DNA of 64,000 nt from Thermoplasmata archaeon (GCA_003552585.1 PUNK01000013.1:62001-126000), one strand, 5' to 3'. Positions 18,456 to 28,928 are shown, numbered from the stretch's first letter. The notes: generated by a model not told the origin, from the sequence alone. Numbers and translations are program-made.

Positions 18456-20345
18456 ATGATAAACATGTCAGGACATTGGGGAAGATTATTGAGAGTAGAT
18501 CTGGATGATTACAAAGTTAGTACCGAGGAACTGTCGGAAGGCTTTCTAAGGAGGCACATAGGTGGAGCGGGTTTAACGGGAAAGATCCTTTATGACGAGG
18601 TGGGACCTGAAGTGGATCCGCTTTCTCCCGAGAACAAGTTGATAATGGCTCCCGGCCTTTTAGTTGGACCGAAGGTACCGACGGCATCTAAGACTTCCTT
18701 CGGATTCAAAAGTCCGCTCACCGGAGGTTACGGAAAGGCTATCGTCGGCGGTTGGATAGGTGACCGACTCAAGAAAGCTGGTTATGATGCACTCATGATC
18801 GAAGGAAAGGCCAAGGAAGCTTCTGTTCTAATCATCGAAGATGACGAGGTAAAGATAGAGAGTGCGGAAGATATGTGGGGCAAGGATACACATGAAACCG
18901 TTGAGATACTCAAGGAAAGGTACGGAAAGGTGAAGACCGCCGTCATAGGCCCAGCGGGTGAAAAGCTTTCAAAGATATCGATGATTGAGTGCGACGAGCG
19001 ACAGGCTGGTAGAGGTGGACCCGGTGCGGTGATGGGGAGCAAGAACTTAAAGGCCATAGCCATCAAAGGTACCAAAGATTACCCGGTACATGATCCGGAA
19101 AAGGTTGACGAACTCAACTCTAAGTACAGAAAAGTGACGGTAGAAAAAGGGAAAACAGACATGGATTACGGTACCGGTTCAGCACTTCATCCATTGAACG
19201 TAGAGATCGGTGCATTTCCATCCAAAAACTGGGAGGCGGGCTACTTCAAGGAGGCCTATGAAAAGCTAGATGATCCTGAAGAAGATAGAATAGATCTAGA
19301 TCCTTATGTGTGGGCAGAAAAGTACAGAGAAGGTAGGCGACCCTGTCCTTATTGTACAAAACCATGCAGCCAGTATTTCAAAGCTGAAGATACTCCGTAC
19401 GGCGATATCGCTATCGATGGGCCGGAGTACGAGACACAGTATTCCCTGGGAGGTTGTTGTGGAGTTGACGACGTTGAAGCTGTCACGAAGGCTAACGAGA
19501 TCTGTGATAAACTCGGACTCGATACCATCTCAGCTGGTGTCACTGTGGCATGGGCAATGGAAGCTTACGAAAAGGGACTGCTGGAACTAGATGATATTGA
19601 ATTGAACTTTGGTGACTCCCAAGCCATGATCGAAGCGGTACGACGGATGGGCAACAAAGAAGATGAACTTGGCGAGCTGCTGTTCAACGGTGTTAAAGAA
19701 GCCGCTGAAAAACTCGGTAAGGATTCAGAAAAATTCGCTATCCATATCAAAGGTATGGAGCCTCCGGGATACGAGGCTAGAGGTATGTACGGTATGGCTC
19801 TAGCCCTTGCCGTAGCGCCAAGAGGAGCGGATCATCTAACGTCATGCGAATATGCCCTGGATTACGGTGGTAGCTTTTGGCACTTTGAAGACTATTCTAG
19901 AACAGATATAGTTTCTAAGGGCTATCCCTTGAGTGTTATGGAGAATCTGATGATGCTTTACGATATGACGGGGGTTTGCAAGTTCTCAAGAGGTATTTTC
20001 CTTGACCATCCACTGCTTGAATATGTGAATGCGATAACTGGGTGGAACATGAGCATCGGAGAGCTCCTTATAGCTGGTGAAAGAGGACACAACGTGGCTA
20101 AGGCGTATAACGTGAGAGAGGGGTTCACCCGTGAGGACGATACACTACCTAGAAGGGTTATGGAAGAAGAGGTGCCTTACGGACCTACAAAGGGTAGAAA
20201 GATCAGTAAAGAGAAGCTCGATGAGGCCTTGGATCGATATTATACTGCTCGAGGCTGGGACCTACAAGGCGTACCCACTAAAGCAAGGCTGCAGTCACTC
20301 GATTTAGAAGATATTGCACAAGAAGTGGGTTCAACAAAACAATAA
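18456..20345 (+). CDS. Aldehyde ferredoxin oxidoreductase family (tungsten enzyme)
   Basis: GHWGRLLRVDLDDYKVSTEELSEGFLRRHIGGAGLTGKILYDEV...CPYCTKPCSQYF...ECDERQAGRGGPGAVMGSKNLKAIAIKG; exact subfamily not assigned. Confidence 0.93.
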   Translation: MINMSGHWGRLLRVDLDDYKVSTEELSEGFLRRHIGGAGLTGKILYDEVGPEVDPLSPENKLIMAPGLLVGPKVPTASKTSFGFKSPLTGGYGKAIVGGWIGDRLKKAGYDALMIEGKAKEASVLIIEDDEVKIESAEDMWGKDTHETVEILKERYGKVKTAVIGPAGEKLSKISMIECDERQAGRGGPGAVMGSKNLKAIAIKGTKDYPVHDPEKVDELNSKYRKVTVEKGKTDMDYGTGSALHPLNVEIGAFPSKNWEAGYFKEAYEKLDDPEEDRIDLDPYVWAEKYREGRRPCPYCTKPCSQYFKAEDTPYGDIAIDGPEYETQYSLGGCCGVDDVEAVTKANEICDKLGLDTISAGVTVAWAMEAYEKGLLELDDIELNFGDSQAMIEAVRRMGNKEDELGELLFNGVKEAAEKLGKDSEKFAIHIKGMEPPGYEARGMYGMALALAVAPRGADHLTSCEYALDYGGSFWHFEDYSRTDIVSKGYPLSVMENLMMLYDMTGVCKFSRGIFLDHPLLEYVNAITGWNMSIGELLIAGERGHNVAKAYNVREGFTREDDTLPRRVMEEEVPYGPTKGRKISKEKLDEALDRYYTARGWDLQGVPTKARLQSLDLEDIAQEVGSTKQ

Positions 20346-20368
20346 ACCCATTCCTTTTTCCACCTTTT

Positions 20369-21604
20369 TTATGGTTCTCTTGAACTTATTGGCAATAATG
20401 CACCTATAACCAGTAACACCAAAGCACCAAATAGGAACGCAAAAGATATCCCCATGGTATCAGCAAGATAGCCCAATATGGGTGCTATAATCATACCTAC
20501 AATGGATCTCAGTAAGTTTTGTCCACTGAATAAAGTTGCCCGGGTCTGAGAATCCATCCTATCTCCCACATATCCGATGACCATGGGTTTCCTAAGGTTA
20601 TAAAGTGTGAAGAAGAAAAAGAATGCTATGACAGTCAATATCAAGAGGTCTAATTGGAGAGTAAGTGCTACGACTGAAAAAAGCAATGCCATTACGAAAT
20701 AAAGCAGGTCTAAGGCCTTTTCCATATCTCCTATTTTCTCCATAAAACTAGCAGATTTAATTGAGGATGTGAAACTGTTTATATAAACGAAGAAGTACAC
20801 TATACCAACAAGAATCGCTGTCCTTTGGTGCAGATCATCTATGAAAATCAAAATAGGTAGTGCCATGGCTAAAGACTCAACTATAGGTGATAGATAGTCC
20901 TTGGATATCCGGAAAAAAGAATCATAGGTAGATGCATTGACTAGCATCTTACCCAAGCCAGAGTGTTTGTAGAGCTGTTTAAAACTATTTCTAAGATGGT
21001 TCCAGGTAGAAGCTATACTAGCACCCATGGGTTCTCCATCTAACTCTTTGGGATATGTTAACATCAAAATGAAGGCAAAAGAGTAGGGGATTATGGTTGC
21101 TAGGAAAATCACATTGTAATCACCGACATAATAAACGATGGCACCGGCGATCACCGCTGACAGAGCTGATCCAAGTCTCGAAGCAGCCCTTGTTTTCCCG
21201 TAATATCTCACTCTCTGGTCCTCCATACCCTCCCAATCTAAGTACTGCATAATCATGGCCTTATGAGTACCGTGTCTCAAGCTGTCTCCCATGGCGAAGA
21301 GCAACATTGCAGGAATGAATATCAGAAATGTAGAAAAATAATAGAATGCTGAGAACGATATCATGTAAGAGAAAAAAGATGCTGCCATCGCTCTCCTTCT
21401 GCCGGTAAGATCTGCAAAGACACCAGTTGGTAATTCAAGACCGATGGTTGATATCTCTCTGATCGCAATCAATATACCTATCTGGGTAAAGTTGAGACCA
21501 TTAGCAAGAAAGAAAAGATAAAGAAAGGGTTCGAAAAATTTAAGATTCTTTAAAAAGCCATAAGAAGAAAATCTCAGCAGCATCAACTTTTTTTGATCCA
21601 ACAT
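20369..21604 (-). CDS. MFS transporter
   Basis: About 12 hydrophobic segments; IGILIAIREISTIGLELPTGVFADLTGRRRAMAASF. Confidence 0.85.
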   Translation of the reverse strand: MLDQKKLMLLRFSSYGFLKNLKFFEPFLYLFFLANGLNFTQIGILIAIREISTIGLELPTGVFADLTGRRRAMAASFFSYMISFSAFYYFSTFLIFIPAMLLFAMGDSLRHGTHKAMIMQYLDWEGMEDQRVRYYGKTRAASRLGSALSAVIAGAIVYYVGDYNVIFLATIIPYSFAFILMLTYPKELDGEPMGASIASTWNHLRNSFKQLYKHSGLGKMLVNASTYDSFFRISKDYLSPIVESLAMALPILIFIDDLHQRTAILVGIVYFFVYINSFTSSIKSASFMEKIGDMEKALDLLYFVMALLFSVVALTLQLDLLILTVIAFFFFFTLYNLRKPMVIGYVGDRMDSQTRATLFSGQNLLRSIVGMIIAPILGYLADTMGISFAFLFGALVLLVIGALLPISSREP

Positions 21605-21660
21605 ACCGAAGGGGAGATTAACTTCTAACCGTTTTATATTTTTTTATGTAGCCTATGTGA

Positions 21661-22392
21661 GTGAAATATGTAAATAAGGAGAGAAAGATAACTATTTACA
21701 TGGCTGATCACTATGACTATAGAACCAGTAGTTTAAAATTCTTTTTTAAGAACCAGTTGTGGCATCTTTTTGCATTGGGTGGTCTCATTTTGATATCATG
21801 GTTCTTGATCAAAACCCATTTAAGTGAGGGTACTTTTTTGGGGATAAAAGATTCAAGCTGGTTCTGGATAGCCATAACCATCGTCGTGTTACATCAAATG
21901 ATCGTATGGATAGTCTTTCGTTCACAGCTATGTTGGGGATCTTTTACAAAATATTTTGGAGCCTCAGACATCAAGGTATGGGCATCGATTTTTTTACCTT
22001 TTCTATTTGCAAGACCGATACTCGTCATGATATTAGCAATTGCAGATCCCGGAACTCTCCCCCTTCCATTTGAACTAAGGATCACAATAGGAATATTACT
22101 CATGATGCCTGCCCTTTATACTCTTTGGTCGGTTTTGCGCTATTTTGGAGTGGTCAGGGCTCTTGGTGCTGATCACTTCCGCTCAAAATATAGAAGAATG
22201 CCTCTAATACAAAAAGGAGCTTTTAGATTGACTAAAAATGCCATGTATACATTCCAATTTCTAGGTTTGTATTCAATCGCCCTTTTTCTAGATTCTTATG
22301 CAGCCTTGATCCTTGCTATCTTCCAGCATACTTATATCTGGGTACATTATTTTTGTACTGAAAAACCAGACATGAATATAATATATGGATAA
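21661..22392 (+). CDS. Integral membrane protein, possibly NnrU/PEMT-like
   Basis: Multiple TM segments; LIQKGAFRLTKNAMYTFQFLGLYSIALFLDS resembles the PEMT/ICMT motif region. Confidence 0.6.
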   Translation: MKYVNKERKITIYMADHYDYRTSSLKFFFKNQLWHLFALGGLILISWFLIKTHLSEGTFLGIKDSSWFWIAITIVVLHQMIVWIVFRSQLCWGSFTKYFGASDIKVWASIFLPFLFARPILVMILAIADPGTLPLPFELRITIGILLMMPALYTLWSVLRYFGVVRALGADHFRSKYRRMPLIQKGAFRLTKNAMYTFQFLGLYSIALFLDSYAALILAIFQHTYIWVHYFCTEKPDMNIIYG

Positions 22393-22477
22393 ACATGTAA
22401 GCATCATGAAGATATATCCTAAATATCGCTTTAAAAATACCTTCAATCGTTTTACTATATTTGTGTTGTCATAAAAT

Positions 22478-23656
22478 TTAGGCCATACGGTATAATAGAA
22501 TCGTTCCCAATATGCTCATCACTAAAACATATGAAACCGCAAATGCAGGTATGGTTTCCGTTATAACTTCGGTTGAGTAAGGACCAACAGCTTGAGAGGC
22601 TAGAGCTGCTATTATCAACGAAAACTCCCCTCTAGTTATCATGCCGAAACCAACCCGTGTGGATTGTTCATCATCGAGTTTAAAAAATTTTGCTCCATAA
22701 TATGCAGTAAAAAATTTGTAGAGGGCAGATGCAACTACTATCAAAACTAGTAAAGTACCTATCCCCCAGAACAGGGTGGGATCGGTTTTCATGCCGATCC
22801 AGAAAAAGAAAATTCCTCCGAATAAATAACGTAACGGATAGAGAAAGCGCTGTAACTTGGCTAGATGTTCTGTTCCTCCGAAAGCAACACCTACGAAGAA
22901 AGCTGCTATCGCTTCACTGACACCTAGAACGATGGCAAAGCCTGAGGCTAAAGCTATCACACCCACTGCTCTTAATACGAAGGTTTCATCGGATCCTGTT
23001 TTGAGTAATTTATCAAAAATTTCAGGCTTCAAGTATGGAAATAAAACTAATACGACTATGAAGAGCATGGCAAAACCGATGTTAAGACCTATGCCATATA
23101 TACCGACATCTTCTCCAAGGAGAAAAGTTGAGATGATCGTTAAATAAAAAACTATTGCGAGGTCTTCGAAAACGAGTCTTTCTAACATCTGTTGACCTTC
23201 AGGAGTCTTGTCCCAATCAAGGTCTAACAATGATTTACTTATGACTGCACTAGATGAGATATAAACGACGCCGCCTATAAGAAAAGCTGCCATAATATCT
23301 TGAAAGAAAAAGTAGCCTATCAGTAATCCAGGAGCAAAGTTCAACAGGTCTATAGTTCCAACCAAAGAGATCCTTCCCTTGTGTTTGAGTAGTTTTTTTA
23401 TGTTGAAACTAAGCCCCATAAAAAATAGAAGAAACATAACTCCTAGTTCTGCACCAAGTTCGATGAAGAGTTCAGCTCCAGGAGTATTTCCGATGTAAAA
23501 ATCGATGAACCTACCTAAACCATAGCGACCCAAAAGGATACCTAGGATTATAAACAAGGGGATATCAGATTTATTGAATCGATCAGCGATACCTGCGACT
23601 ATGGCTAGAGTGATTACTACGATGCCTAATTCCAATAGTGCTACTTCTCCGATCAT
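22478..23656 (-). CDS. Kef/CPA2-type cation:proton antiporter membrane domain
   Basis: GAELGVMFLLFFMGLSFNIKKLLKHKG...LVFEDLAIVFYLTII...GFGMITRGEFSLIIAALA. Confidence 0.9.
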   Translation of the reverse strand: MIGEVALLELGIVVITLAIVAGIADRFNKSDIPLFIILGILLGRYGLGRFIDFYIGNTPGAELFIELGAELGVMFLLFFMGLSFNIKKLLKHKGRISLVGTIDLLNFAPGLLIGYFFFQDIMAAFLIGGVVYISSSAVISKSLLDLDWDKTPEGQQMLERLVFEDLAIVFYLTIISTFLLGEDVGIYGIGLNIGFAMLFIVVLVLFPYLKPEIFDKLLKTGSDETFVLRAVGVIALASGFAIVLGVSEAIAAFFVGVAFGGTEHLAKLQRFLYPLRYLFGGIFFFWIGMKTDPTLFWGIGTLLVLIVVASALYKFFTAYYGAKFFKLDDEQSTRVGFGMITRGEFSLIIAALASQAVGPYSTEVITETIPAFAVSYVLVMSILGTILLYRMA

Positions 23657-23941
23657 CTTTCTTCTACACCTTCTTTCCTAATTACGAAGTGTTATCAAAG
23701 CGAGAACCCCAATCGATAGTACGACTTTTTTTAACAAGGTTTAGCGGTGTGTTGATTTATACTAAACAGTGGGATGGTTCCAAATTATTTGAATATATCC
23801 CTCAGCACCATTATATATTTTATCAAATACGAAAAAATACTCCTATTAAATGATTATTTTTCGCTTTATAACTATTGTTAATTTCTTATACCAAAAGCTT
23901 AAATATACCTTGCAGGTAGGTTTTAATGAAGAGGCGTAAAG

Positions 23942-24109
23942 ATGGATGAAACAGTATGTTCGGTGGAGATAGTGAAAAATGATGAAACATACATGGCCAA
24001 AGTTGAAACTGGGCAAGGCAGATACATTGAATACGAAAATCGTTTTTTAGAAAATCTTCTACAGCAAGTATATGAAGATATTTCAGAGGAAGTAGAAAGC
24101 ACATATTGA
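23942..24109 (+). CDS. Small hypothetical protein, 55 aa
   Basis: MDETVCSVEIVKNDETYMAKVETGQGRYIEYENRFLENLLQQVYEDISEEVESTY; upstream TATA-like cttaaatata at about 23900. Confidence 0.6.
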   Translation: MDETVCSVEIVKNDETYMAKVETGQGRYIEYENRFLENLLQQVYEDISEEVESTY

Positions 24110-24187
24110 TCTGTTCATCGTCGATATGATGTCATGTAACTATGAAGAGGGTTTTATATTAGTCTAACATTCGATTATGGTCGAAAG

Positions 24188-24350
24188 ATTTAAATAGGGT
24201 TAGAAATGTATGCATTGATGTACAAAGATACAAAATCACGATAATCACCCTCCCTCCCTTTTTCTTAAAAGGGAGTGACCATCACTTTACGATAACCTCC
24301 CCCCTTCCCTTACTTACCTTTTATTTTTCTTAAACTTTTTTTATACCTGA
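24188..24350 (+). ncRNA. Candidate C-rich small non-coding RNA (promoter plus hairpin plus C-rich motifs)
   Basis: BRE/TATA-like cgaaagatttaaatag, no meaningful ORF downstream, perfect 9-bp hairpin CTCCCTTTT-TCTT-AAAAGGGAG at 24254..24275, ACGATAA..CCTCCC motif twice, T-rich 3' tracts. Confidence 0.35.
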
Positions 24351-24366
24351 TCAAATAATTGATCAG
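24347..24366. repeat. Inverted repeat CTGATCAA-ATAA-TTGATCAG overlapping the 3' end of the minus-strand gene
   Basis: 8-bp perfect arms, 4-nt loop; possible terminator of convergent transcripts. Confidence 0.5.
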
Positions 24367-24836
24367 CACACTTTACTGCCTATTACCTGAAATAATATGT
24401 TCTTCACTTTATCGGTATCCAAATTTTCAAAACTGTATTTCTCTTTACCTCCTGTCCATTTGATCACCATTTTATTCGGTGATGTTGTGCCATATCGTTG
24501 GTCATGATGACCAGAGCGAACTTTGATGGACTTGATCTGTTCTGGCCTGATCTCGTAGTTGTTCGGATTCTCTTGGAGTATCGCCTGTAGAGGGATGTTA
24601 TAGTATCTATTATGGAAATTGAAGCCGGTAGCTGCCGAGGCCTTCCATTTACCAAAAAAGCCTGCGCCGTTTGCCTCCGCCTGTGCCTTTGCTCTCTCGA
24701 TCTCCTGTTTCACCATATCGTTAGTCTTCTCTGCAAAGATAAGACGATAGTTTGTTACCACAAGAGTGTAAACACGCTGTCCAAGAAAACCTGAACTAAG
24801 ATCAGGTATAATCCCCACAATATTTTCCGGATACAT
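24363..24836 (-). CDS. Hypothetical protein, possible PH-like fold
   Basis: 157 aa; PENIVGIIPDLSSGFLGQRVYTLVVTNYRLIFAEKT...IPLQAILQENPNNYEIRPEQIKSIKVRSG. Confidence 0.7.
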   Translation of the reverse strand: MYPENIVGIIPDLSSGFLGQRVYTLVVTNYRLIFAEKTNDMVKQEIERAKAQAEANGAGFFGKWKASAATGFNFHNRYYNIPLQAILQENPNNYEIRPEQIKSIKVRSGHHDQRYGTTSPNKMVIKWTGGKEKYSFENLDTDKVKNILFQVIGSKVC

Positions 24837-24890
24837 GACTCTGTAACGAGTGACTACTATATAAAGAGATATACAACCAGTGATAGTTTA

Positions 24891-26081
24891 TTATAGATCA
24901 GGTTTGAGTGTGAGTACAGCCCAGATAAGGGCTATAAATCCAACCGTGATAAAGACCGTATCTAATTTGATGAACAAGAGTGCGAAACCGATGATAAATG
25001 GAGAGAGTGTCATTCCAACATATTTCATTGTGTTGAAAATGGCTATCACTGAGCCAGTAAGCTCAGCAGGAGGTAGATAGGTGGCTCTGTTGTATATAGT
25101 CGGAGAAACTATACCCATACCGATACCATAGATTATAAAGCTTAGACCGACCAAATAACTTCCTTGTGCCCATAAAGGAAGGAGTAAAAGGCTCATCGCC
25201 ATCAACAAAAAACCGAGAGCGGCTCGTTCCCGCCATCCAAAGTATTTTCGAATAAAAGTGACACGAGAGGCTAAGATCGCTGAAAAAGCACCCTGGAGAG
25301 ATAGGGCTAGGCCTGTAAATATCTCGTTAAAACCGTGTCCGATTATAAGGTAGATGGGAAGGAATGTTACTAAGGTATAAAGAAGAAAAAATATGACCAA
25401 TGAATGAATCATCACATTACGTATCTCTCTTATTTTTAATACTGAAAATAGTGAGGATAGGTAATATAGTAAAGAATTACGTTCTGTTTTCAGTGTATTC
25501 TTATTAGGAGATGTCTCTGGCAATGTATAGAGGAAGAAAACAGCTAGGACGAGTGAGAAACCGTACACCGCGAAAACTAGCCTCCAATCGATAGATGCTA
25601 AAGCACCACCTACGGTGGGTATCACAACAGCGCCGACTGATATGGTACCAGATAGATAACCCATGAATTGAAGCCTTTTTCCTCCCTTGAAAAGGTCACC
25701 GATTACTGTCATCGCAACAGGGATAAGACCGGCGATCCCTATTCCTTGAATGAACCGGAAGAGTAACATGATACCAAAGCTAGGGGCAAAGATGATCGCC
25801 AGTCCTCCTAAACCGTCCACTGCAAGGCAAGTTAGACCGACTTTTCGTCTGCCAACCGTGTCTATGAAATACCCGATCATCGGTAGACTGATGGCTGCAG
25901 AGAGGGTATAGATGCTCAAGATGAAGCCGAATTGTTCCTCTCGAGCACCGAAGGCGGTTCCTATCGTCGTAAGTCCTGGAGCTACAAGTCCACCACCCAT
26001 GACCCCGAATGCCCCCATCACTAGCAGTATCACTATAACATGAACGGGTATGTTTCCTCTATCCGTTTTCAAATCTATCAC
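24891..26081 (-). CDS. MFS transporter
   Basis: GAFGVMGGGLVAPGLTTIGTAFGAREEQFGFILSIYTLSAAISLPMIGYFIDTVGRRKVGL. Confidence 0.9.
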   Translation of the reverse strand: MIDLKTDRGNIPVHVIVILLVMGAFGVMGGGLVAPGLTTIGTAFGAREEQFGFILSIYTLSAAISLPMIGYFIDTVGRRKVGLTCLAVDGLGGLAIIFAPSFGIMLLFRFIQGIGIAGLIPVAMTVIGDLFKGGKRLQFMGYLSGTISVGAVVIPTVGGALASIDWRLVFAVYGFSLVLAVFFLYTLPETSPNKNTLKTERNSLLYYLSSLFSVLKIREIRNVMIHSLVIFFLLYTLVTFLPIYLIIGHGFNEIFTGLALSLQGAFSAILASRVTFIRKYFGWRERAALGFLLMAMSLLLLPLWAQGSYLVGLSFIIYGIGMGIVSPTIYNRATYLPPAELTGSVIAIFNTMKYVGMTLSPFIIGFALLFIKLDTVFITVGFIALIWAVLTLKPDL

Positions 26082-26312
26082 TTTTGTTTATGCTCAGGTT
26101 CCTGGGATGGCATATCTGAAAATAAAATTTCGCATCCATTCATACGAGATACATATCTTCATTAATTTATTGTTACTTGTCTTCACTTCACTCGCAACTC
26201 ACTTATTTGATGATCGATCATTAGAACGAGGAGATGATATAGGTTATCAAGAACTTCCTAAAGACATGAAACATTTTTCTCTACCCAATCAGCTTTATAT
26301 ATTTTGTAGAAA

Positions 26313-26579
26313 ATGCAAGATTATATGATCCCCCCTGCGATCGAGTTCTTGATCGTCATATTTGCTATATTTTTGGTTTCTAGAGATATATCCAACAAAG
26401 ATCTAGAAAAAAAGTATATCTTGAAATGGATGTTCACTTTCATAATATCCGTATTTTTATTCACCGCTTATGGAGCACTGATCGTAGTAGTTATTTATTT
26501 CGTATGGAGTAGGTTTTTTTATCTGAAGAAAAAAAAGTTGGAGAAGAAAAAAGAATACTTACAACAACTTCGAAAGTAG
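26313..26579 (+). CDS. Small membrane protein, hypothetical
   Basis: 88 aa, two TM segments, basic C-terminus FYLKKKKLEKKKEYLQQLRK. Confidence 0.55.
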   Translation: MQDYMIPPAIEFLIVIFAIFLVSRDISNKDLEKKYILKWMFTFIISVFLFTAYGALIVVVIYFVWSRFFYLKKKKLEKKKEYLQQLRK

Positions 26580-26660
26580 CGATCCAAGTATCTAATTTTA
26601 ACAAATCTTTTAGATCATTTGTACAAAAGATACTTATCTTTGAAGTAATTCCGATGAACC

Positions 26661-26864
26661 ATGAGCGAAGAAGACGAAGTATCTATAGAAGACGTTGGTA
26701 AAGGGGAACAGATAGGTGTCAAAGTCGCCGACTGGTTGGCCGATAAGAACAGGATACCCGATGGCATAATTGAAGGAACCGTTGAAGCGACGACCAAAAA
26801 AGCTGTACTGATCGATGATGACTGGATACCCAAAAGCCAAGTCGAAAAAACATGGCTTTTATAA
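26661..26864 (+). CDS. Small hypothetical protein, 67 aa
   Basis: MSEEDEVSIEDVGKGEQIGVKVADWLADKNRIPDGIIEGTVEATTKKAVLIDDDWIPKSQVEKTWLL, coherent acidic composition. Confidence 0.65.
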   Translation: MSEEDEVSIEDVGKGEQIGVKVADWLADKNRIPDGIIEGTVEATTKKAVLIDDDWIPKSQVEKTWLL

Positions 26865-27013
26865 GTTCTTGAGAAGATGATCGGACAAAAAATAATTTCA
26901 AAATTTATAAATTTAGGGGTAGGGGTTGGCAGGAAGAAGATGATGACTTTATCCAAGGTTGGAGAAACTATTGACCTGCTACCGTGAACCGAATATAAAA
27001 AAAAGAAAGTGGT

Positions 27014-27445
27014 TTAGAGGCCAAGAGCATCCATCAGATCCATCTCGTGCTCCTGTTCAGTGACGAGGATCTGTCTTATGGTCTCAGCAGTAGCATATTC
27101 ATCTAGTGCTTCGGCTTGCTTGATCCTTTTCTTGTATCTCTCTATCGCTCCTCGCTCTCCTTCTAGATCCTGCTTTAACATCTCCTCAGCATCTTCACTG
27201 ATCTTAACTTCCTGTACATCTACGCTGGGGGTTCCTCCTAGATAATCGATCTGATCGGCCAGCTGGATGGCATGCTGTAGCTCTTCTTCGGCATGGATAG
27301 CAAGTTCTTCTGCAATATTATTGTACTTTGCTCCAGAAAGGACTGCCTGATGCTGAATGTATTGTATCGCTGCTCCGTACTCGTACTCTAAATCGAGATT
27401 CAGTTTATCGATAAATTCCTCTAAAGTACTCTTTTCGGTTGCCAT
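27014..27445 (-). CDS. Ferritin-like / bacterioferritin-family protein
   Basis: LEYEYGAAIQYIQHQAVLSG...EELAIHAEEELQHAIQLADQIDYLGGTPSV...LVTEQEHEMDLMDALG di-iron E..H motifs. Confidence 0.9.
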   Translation of the reverse strand: MATEKSTLEEFIDKLNLDLEYEYGAAIQYIQHQAVLSGAKYNNIAEELAIHAEEELQHAIQLADQIDYLGGTPSVDVQEVKISEDAEEMLKQDLEGERGAIERYKKRIKQAEALDEYATAETIRQILVTEQEHEMDLMDALGL

Positions 27446-27555
27446 ATTTTTACCTCAGAAAATAAAGATAATCAACACCTTAAAAAAGTTTCGATTTAGG
27501 CTCGGGGGCTAAATTTATAATCTGCGTAAATATGTACTTTAAGTGAGATAAAGGG

Positions 27556-28311
27556 ATGAGATTAAAAAATCTAAAAAAATGGTTGCTAGAATCGAGGTTA
27601 AGACAGGTCGGTTTCGTAATACTTCTAGTGATCATCATCACCATCGGCTCCTTCCTCGGCTGGGCACTGACTCCTCTTGGCCCTATGGAAGAAGCTTTAG
27701 AAGCACTAGAATCAGATGAACACGTCATCGTTATCGTGGAAGATCGTTACATCTTCAAGCCCGTTGGAAACGACTTCTCAACAGGATTTATAATCTATCC
27801 TGGAGCAAGGGTTGATCCGAGGTCCTATGCTCCGACTGCACGAGAGATAGCGAAACAGGGGTTCCTAGTAATCATAGAGCCGATGAGATTAAATCTGGCT
27901 GTATTTTCACCGGATGCTGCATCTGAAGCTATGAAACTTTATCCTGAGATAACGAAGTGGGCTGTAGGTGGACACTCACTGGGTGGGGTCATGGCTGCTA
28001 GATTTGCATATAATGAAGGAACCGACGGACTTGTTCTTTGGGCCTCTTATCCTGCAGATGATATATCTCGATCAGATATATCTTCCATATCAATCTATGG
28101 AAGTCGAGACGGCCTCACTACGGTAGAGGATGTAGAAGACCGTGTGGATAAGATGCCTCATGATACTACATGGGTAAAAGTTGAAGGAGGAAACCATGCT
28201 CAGTTCGGCTGGTACGGGGACCAGAGAGGAGATAACGAGGCTTACATCAGTAGAGAGGAACAACAGAAGGTGATCATAGATGAAACCTCAGATTTTCTTT
28301 CTAGACTTTGA
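27556..28311 (+). CDS. Membrane-anchored alpha/beta hydrolase
   Basis: N-terminal TM; FIIYPGARVDPRSYAPTAREIAKQGFLVII...VGGHSLGGVMAARFA nucleophile elbow GHSLGG. Confidence 0.88.
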   Translation: MRLKNLKKWLLESRLRQVGFVILLVIIITIGSFLGWALTPLGPMEEALEALESDEHVIVIVEDRYIFKPVGNDFSTGFIIYPGARVDPRSYAPTAREIAKQGFLVIIEPMRLNLAVFSPDAASEAMKLYPEITKWAVGGHSLGGVMAARFAYNEGTDGLVLWASYPADDISRSDISSISIYGSRDGLTTVEDVEDRVDKMPHDTTWVKVEGGNHAQFGWYGDQRGDNEAYISREEQQKVIIDETSDFLSRL

Positions 28312-28318
28312 CAGTATT

Positions 28319-28768
28319 TTAAATATCTATCTCTGGTTTGAGTTCAATCTCAGAGCTGATACTTTTGGATATCAAACAATTCTTTTTTGCTAAAACGACT
28401 GCCCTCTCTACCCGCTTCCTATCTTTTTCATCCTTAAGTTTAACATGGGGAGTTATCATGATCTTTGTGATCTTCTTGCCTTCATCAGTCTCCTCGAGTA
28501 TACCTTTGGTAATCAATTCAAAGTCTTCCAGCACTATCTTCATCTTCTCTAGTGTTGATTTGAGCGTGATCGAGTAGCACATTGCAAAGGAACCTACAAA
28601 GGCATCCTCAGGATTTAATACGCCATCAGACCCGCCAAATTCTATAGGTTTATGAAATCCACAGGTGTACCCACAGGCCATGCTGATGGTCCCATGTTCT
28701 TCTTCTGAATCACTCCATCTAACCGTTGAAACATATTCATGGGTCATGGTTTTGCAGAAACAACACAT
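28319..28768 (-). CDS. OsmC family protein
   Basis: GGSDGVLNPEDAFVGSFAMCYSITLKSTLEKMKI...VERAVVLAKKNCLISKSIS. Confidence 0.88.
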   Translation of the reverse strand: MCCFCKTMTHEYVSTVRWSDSEEEHGTISMACGYTCGFHKPIEFGGSDGVLNPEDAFVGSFAMCYSITLKSTLEKMKIVLEDFELITKGILEETDEGKKITKIMITPHVKLKDEKDRKRVERAVVLAKKNCLISKSISSEIELKPEIDI

Positions 28769-28912
28769 AAATATAAGTTTTACTATGACTAATATGCTTC
28801 TAGTAGGAGCATGATGATCCTCGTAATCTCCATTTTATCTATCTCTTTTCGAGCTTGAGAAGCGATTAATATTAGCATTATTTAGTTTAGGCAGTACTTT
28901 TTTATTTCCTAA

Positions 28913-28928
28913 TCGGACACGTGTCCGA
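28913..28928. repeat. Perfect 16-bp palindrome TCGGACACGTGTCCGA
   Basis: Directly downstream of the stop codon of the minus-strand GNAT gene. Confidence 0.7.
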
